Source of the DNA: Hyphomicrobiales bacterium
GTDB lineage: Bacteria; Pseudomonadota; Alphaproteobacteria; Rhizobiales; Devosiaceae
Reading direction: 5' to 3'
DNA length: 9,137 nt
Assembly (NCBI GenBank): GCA_015487985.1
Contig: WFOP01000020.1
Span: forward strand, 1 to 9,137
The position numbers and the translations under genes are program-made. Shown piece after piece: positions 6,436 to 9,137 of the stretch (position 1 is the first letter of the stretch; the number at the start of each line of letters is the position of its first letter). Under the pieces are notes generated by a model, which saw only the letters and a list, made by a program, of their open reading frames with translations, was not told the origin of the DNA and did not search any database.

Positions 6436-6463
6436 ACAAATGTATTCTATCTTGACAAATGTA
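6436..6463. promoter_or_regulatory. Pair of 9-base direct repeats, candidate regulator site
   Basis: ACAAATGTA occurs at 6436-6444 and again at 6455-6463, 19 bases apart, close to two helical turns, so both copies face the same side of the DNA. Each core has ACA/TGT half-site symmetry around AA, and the first extends to TACA-AA-TGTA. ACGAG also recurs at 6429-6433 and 6468-6472, flanking the pair, with the inverted ACTCGT at 6485-6490. They lie between the divergent SorC-type regulator and importer genes and overlap a TTGACA (6452-6457) that could be the importer -35. Binding by the adjacent regulator is inference. Confidence 0.45.
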
Positions 6464-6480
6464 ATTTACGAGATTAAGCG
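6452..6480 (+). promoter_or_regulatory. Possible promoter of the sugar ABC operon (-35 only convincing)
   Basis: TTGACA at 6452-6457 is a perfect -35 hexamer upstream of the binding-protein gene. At 16-17 bases spacing only TTAAGC/TAAGCG is found, a poor -10, as would be expected of an activator-dependent promoter. A start near 6487 would place the 16-base palindrome at the start of the transcript. Confidence 0.35.
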
Positions 6481-6489
6481 TGGAACTCG

Positions 6490-6505
6490 TTGTCACCGGC
6501 GACAA
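6490..6505. promoter_or_regulatory. 16-base palindrome, candidate operator
   Basis: TTGTCACCGGCGACAA is symmetric around CCGG with a single mismatched pair (positions 6 and 11). It lies 39 bases before the start codon of the sugar-binding protein and downstream of the candidate -35, where a repressor would block transcription. It could also be bound by a LacI-like protein encoded elsewhere, because a CG-centred palindrome is more typical of that family than of SorC proteins. Confidence 0.45.
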
Positions 6506-6544
6506 ACTTTAGTCGCATTAATTTAATTTCCTGGGAGGAAGAAA

Positions 6545-7480
6545 ATGAAAAAATTCAAATTTGCGACCGCCGTTGCGGTTACATTTGTTATGAGCGCAAC
6601 TTCTGTTTTTGCCCTAGATGTTGCGTGGGTCCATTCGACCGCTGCGGCACAATCCGAACAACGTGTAAAATCTGGCTTTGAAGCATGGATGGCTGATTCC
6701 GAGACAAGCTGGAATGTCAGTTTTCTAGATAGTGGGGGCTCAGGTGAGGCGGTTGCTTCTAACCTTCAGGACGCCGTTGCGCGTGGTGTTGATGCGATCA
6801 TCATTACCATGGCTGATCTTCGTGCTTCGCGCGCTGCAATCGAAGCTGCTGTCGAAGCTGGCATCCCTATTTTTTCGGTCGATAGTGGGTATGTGGATGG
6901 TATCGAGGTTGACGTCACAACAAACAATTGGGCGATGTCATCCGATATTTCGCCGTTTTTGCTCGATTCTATTGGGGGCGAAGGCAATATTATCTTGCTG
7001 CGGATGGCCGAGCATCATGGAACGCGCAAGCGTGGAGACGTGATGGTTGATGTTCTGAGAGAGTATCAGGATGTTAAAGTTTTGGCAGAGCACAATATCG
7101 ACATCACTTCTTTCTTTGAAGACACAACAACAACCATGCAGGATTATGTTGCGCGTTATGGTGATACAATCGATGCAGTTTGGGCGCCCTGGGATGAACC
7201 TGCTCAGGCAGCGATCAATGTCTTGAAGGCCGCAGGTCTGACGGATGTGGTTGTAACTGGCATTGATGGGCACCCTCAGGCTGTTGCGGAAGTGTGCAAG
7301 GAAAACAGCCAAATGCTTGCAACTGTCAGTCAGCCGTTTGAAAAAATGGGTGCGCAGGTCGGAGAATGGATCACTGCGATTGTTGTCGATGGACAGGCAG
7401 CCGAAGAGGTTATCCCTTCCAAAACAGTTTATATGGATGCGCCATTGGTGACAGCAAGAAACTGCAAGGATTTCATGTAA
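6545..7480 (+). CDS. Periplasmic sugar-binding protein of an ABC importer (RbsB/Peripla_BP_4 type)
   Basis: The 311-residue exported protein captures a sugar or sugar-like solute and delivers it to the membrane permease. A signal peptide is clear: MKKFKF basic start, hydrophobic stretch ATAVAVTFVMSATSV, and a VFA cleavage site after residue 23. The mature protein has the two-lobe type I fold: AWVHST start, GFEAWMADSE, a DAVARGVDAIIITMADLRAS segment (76-95), EAGIPIFSVDSGY (104-116), and AVWAPWDEPAQAAINVLKAA followed by TGIDGHPQAV (238-247), where ribose-type proteins bind the sugar. The ribosome binding site GGGAGGAA (6533-6540) is strong and fixes the start. It is the first gene of the importer operon, divergent from the SorC-type regulator. 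The ligand cannot be assigned; the conserved aromatic and Asp residues fit a pentose, hexose or polyol. Confidence 0.93.
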   Translation: MKKFKFATAVAVTFVMSATSVFALDVAWVHSTAAAQSEQRVKSGFEAWMADSETSWNVSFLDSGGSGEAVASNLQDAVARGVDAIIITMADLRASRAAIEAAVEAGIPIFSVDSGYVDGIEVDVTTNNWAMSSDISPFLLDSIGGEGNIILLRMAEHHGTRKRGDVMVDVLREYQDVKVLAEHNIDITSFFEDTTTTMQDYVARYGDTIDAVWAPWDEPAQAAINVLKAAGLTDVVVTGIDGHPQAVAEVCKENSQMLATVSQPFEKMGAQVGEWITAIVVDGQAAEEVIPSKTVYMDAPLVTARNCKDFM

Positions 7481-7483
7481 AAT

Positions 7484-7496
7484 CCACTAGTAGTGG
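7484..7496 (+). repeat. Inverted repeat overlapping the intergenic terminator
   Basis: CCACTA-G-TAGTGG is a perfect inverted repeat starting four bases after the binding-protein stop codon. In RNA it would fold with a small loop and would compete with the larger hairpin at 7490-7518, because both use AGTGG (7492-7496). This could give two alternative structures. Confidence 0.5.
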
Positions 7497-7530
7497 CCGC
7501 GTAATTTGCGGTCACTGCGCTTTTTATTTT
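7490..7530 (+). terminator. Terminator-like hairpin between the binding-protein and ATPase genes
   Basis: AGTGGCCGC (7492-7500) pairs with GCGGTCACT (7508-7516) over 9 bases with one G-U, and the stem can grow two more pairs (T7491-G7517 wobble, G7490-C7518); the loop is GTAATTT. The run TTTTTATTTT follows at 7521-7530. This has the shape of an intrinsic terminator only 9 bases after the binding-protein stop. Because the ATPase and permease genes continue on the same strand without an obvious new promoter, partial termination or 3' end protection is likely, giving more binding protein than transporter. Confidence 0.65.
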
Positions 7531-7590
7531 CGATGCAGCGCTAAAGTTATTGGGCTGTTGCGCGCTCTTAGGATTTGGAGAAAACTGATT

Positions 7591-9111
7591 GTGGCGATCA
7601 GTCTTAGTAATATTGTGGTGGATTATCCCGGTACGCGAGCATTGGACAATGTTAGTGCTGAATTTCGTTTTGATGAAGTGCATGGTCTCATCGGCGAAAA
7701 TGGCGCTGGAAAATCCACGTTTGTGAACGTACTGGCTGGAAACCTGGTTCCAACCCTGGGCACACTAAAGTTGGGCGGTCGCGACATTCAGTTTCAATCT
7801 CCTCGAGAAGCATTGTCGAACGGAATTGCGCTTGTGAGTCAGGAGGGCAGCCTGGTTGATTCCTTGACTGGAGCCGAAAATATCCTTTTAGGTGAAGAGC
7901 CGATTACCAGGCTTGGCATTGTGCGCCGTAAAAAACTGTTTGAGCAGGCGCGGTCCTTGCTGAAAAATCTGTTTCCCGGGGTTGAAATTAATTTGTCGAT
8001 ACCGGTTGCGGATTTAGCGGTAGCAGACCAGAAAATTATAGAGATCGTGCGGGCGTTGCGTGGCGATGTTAATCTTGTGGTGCTTGATGAGCCAACAGCA
8101 GCGCTTCAACATAGTGAAAAATCACGGCTATGGGACATTATCCGCAGTTTGCCGGAGCGTGGCGTTGGGGTTGTTCTTATCAGCCATTTTTTATCTGAGA
8201 TAAAACAGTTTTCAGACCGTATCACGGTTTTGCGCGACGGAAAACACGTGACCACCATTGATGCCTGCGATGTGGAGGAGAGCCAGTTGGTTGACTTTAT
8301 GCTTAGACGCAGCGGCAGCACTGAAAGCACAAGCATTAAACCAGATGTAAAAGCCATGGTCGGCAAGCCAGTTTTGGATGTCAGCAATTGGTGTGTGGGA
8401 AATATCAGCGTTGATGCATTTACGTTAAATGCCGGTGAAATCGTTGGTCTGATTGGTTTGACTGGTGCTGGGCACTTCGGTTTTGCTCGCTCAATTTATA
8501 CCAGAGTTGGCGTCATATCGGGTGAGATTAAGGTGAATGGGGAGGTGGTGAAATCAAATTCAATTCGAGCAATGCAAAGTCAAGGTGTTGCATTTGTGCC
8601 GGATGATCGACTTGTAAATTCGTTGAATATAGATGGGAATATTGTTGAGAACCTTTCTATGGTTCACCCTGAGTTTTCAAGTTTTGGGCGAACAGGGGTT
8701 CTGCGCCGATTAAAAGAGCGCAAGGAAATTGCGCGGATAATCGATGATCTGAATATCAAGACATCGGGTCATAAACAGCTCATTCAAAACCTTTCGGGTG
8801 GAAATAAACAAAAGGTATCACTGGGGAAGTGGCTGTTTGGCGCAATGGACCGCTATAAAATCATGATTTTAATCGAGCCAACTGAAGGTGTCGATATCGG
8901 CGCCAAGCAGGAAATATACGATCTTTTACATAATCTGGCTAAATCGGGTGTTGGCATTCTGATAGCCTCGTCAGATTTGTTGGAAATTGAACATATATCG
9001 AACCGGGTATTTCCATTTGTAAATGGCCGTATGGGGTCAGAAATTTCTTCAACGAAGTTTTCCGAAAAACGGTTCATAGAGGCGATATCAGGAGAAATCC
9101 ATGTTAACTAA
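7591..9111 (+). CDS. Sugar ABC importer ATP-binding protein, two fused ATPase domains (RbsA/MglA type)
   Basis: This cytoplasmic ATPase drives sugar import with a permease dimer. From a GTG at 7591 it has 506 residues, normal for the family. Domain 1: Walker A GENGAGKST (35-43), Q-loop at Q84, a signature-like LAVADQ (142-147), Walker B LVVLDEPTAAL (162-172) and switch His199. Domain 2 starts near 260: its Walker A position reads GLTGAGHFGFARSI (289-302) without Lys-Ser, the signature is a good LSGGNKQK (401-408), and Walker B reads IMILIEP (424-430), with Ile where Asp is expected. A degenerate second site is usual in this family, so asymmetric hydrolysis is likely. The frame is open upstream, but the GTG follows GGAG (7577-7580) and matches where family members begin. 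It lies 110 bases after the binding-protein gene, beyond a terminator-like hairpin, and overlaps the next gene by 11 bases. Confidence 0.93.
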   Translation: MAISLSNIVVDYPGTRALDNVSAEFRFDEVHGLIGENGAGKSTFVNVLAGNLVPTLGTLKLGGRDIQFQSPREALSNGIALVSQEGSLVDSLTGAENILLGEEPITRLGIVRRKKLFEQARSLLKNLFPGVEINLSIPVADLAVADQKIIEIVRALRGDVNLVVLDEPTAALQHSEKSRLWDIIRSLPERGVGVVLISHFLSEIKQFSDRITVLRDGKHVTTIDACDVEESQLVDFMLRRSGSTESTSIKPDVKAMVGKPVLDVSNWCVGNISVDAFTLNAGEIVGLIGLTGAGHFGFARSIYTRVGVISGEIKVNGEVVKSNSIRAMQSQGVAFVPDDRLVNSLNIDGNIVENLSMVHPEFSSFGRTGVLRRLKERKEIARIIDDLNIKTSGHKQLIQNLSGGNKQKVSLGKWLFGAMDRYKIMILIEPTEGVDIGAKQEIYDLLHNLAKSGVGILIASSDLLEIEHISNRVFPFVNGRMGSEISSTKFSEKRFIEAISGEIHVN

Positions 9112-9137
9112 CAAAAAATTAGCAGCAGAAATTGAAG
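9101..9137 (+). CDS. Start of a further importer gene, probably the ABC permease (3' end outside the window)
   Basis: An ATG at 9101 opens a frame reading MLTNKKLAAEIE to the end of the window. It overlaps the last 11 bases of the ATPase gene in another frame, and GGAG at 9091-9094 is a well-placed ribosome binding site. Only 12 codons are visible and they contain no membrane segment, so the identity rests on gene order: binding protein, ATPase, permease is the standard RbsABC-type arrangement. Confidence 0.6.
   Translation, partial: MLTNKKLAAEIE

Noticed and set aside
7484..7503. Resemblance of the ACTAGT and GGCCGC stretch to a cloning-vector polylinker
   Set aside because: The order and spacing do not match a polylinker I recall, and the bases are explained by the hairpin arms.
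7366..7590. Upstream extension of the ATPase frame into the binding-protein gene, suggesting a frameshift fusion
   Set aside because: The extension overlaps the well-conserved end of the binding protein in another frame and crosses the terminator-like hairpin; it has no ABC-ATPase resemblance. The GTG at 7591 fits the family start.

Overview
The window looks like the chromosome of an alphaproteobacterium. The basis is protein-level resemblance of the LipB, RimO, FolP/FolB/FolK, DUF3291, SorC-type and RbsABC-type proteins, together with an IS110-family transposase end. No rRNA or marker gene is present to narrow this further.

Layout. Bases 1-287 (+) hold the last 94 codons of an IS110-family transposase whose start lies outside the window. 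It converges on a minus-strand housekeeping block that is read from right to left: lipB (4572-3847), a DUF3291 gene (3820-3359), rimO (3301-1973), folP (1973-1122), folB (1125-736) and folK (739-302). From rimO to folK every junction overlaps by 1 or 4 bases, so these four are almost certainly one translationally coupled unit. lipB and the DUF3291 gene lie just upstream on the same strand. FolB, FolK and FolP catalyse consecutive steps of folate synthesis, RimO methylthiolates ribosomal protein S12, and LipB starts protein lipoylation. RimO and the lipoate pathway (through LipA) are linked by radical-SAM iron-sulfur chemistry, but LipA itself is not seen here.

Diverging from lipB is a 78-residue FliN-like SpoA-domain protein (4671-4907, +), with no other flagellar gene visible. 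A tRNA-Leu(GAG) with encoded CCA follows at 5009-5094. The next 307 bases hold no convincing gene, but they do contain nested inverted repeats.

The right third is a carbohydrate-uptake locus. A SorC-family sugar-responsive regulator (6391-5402, -) diverges from a periplasmic sugar-binding protein (6545-7480, +), a double-domain ABC ATPase (7591-9111, +) and the first 12 codons of a further gene, probably the permease (9101-, +). The shared intergenic region has a near-perfect 16-base palindrome and a pair of 9-base direct repeats that are candidate operator sites. A terminator-like hairpin with a T-run separates the binding-protein gene from the ATPase gene, which fits the usual excess of binding protein over the other subunits. 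The sugar cannot be named from sequence alone.

I see no clear undescribed system. The points most worth a second look are the IS110 end touching a short folK, the orphan SpoA protein, the operator architecture and the repeat structure next to the tRNA.
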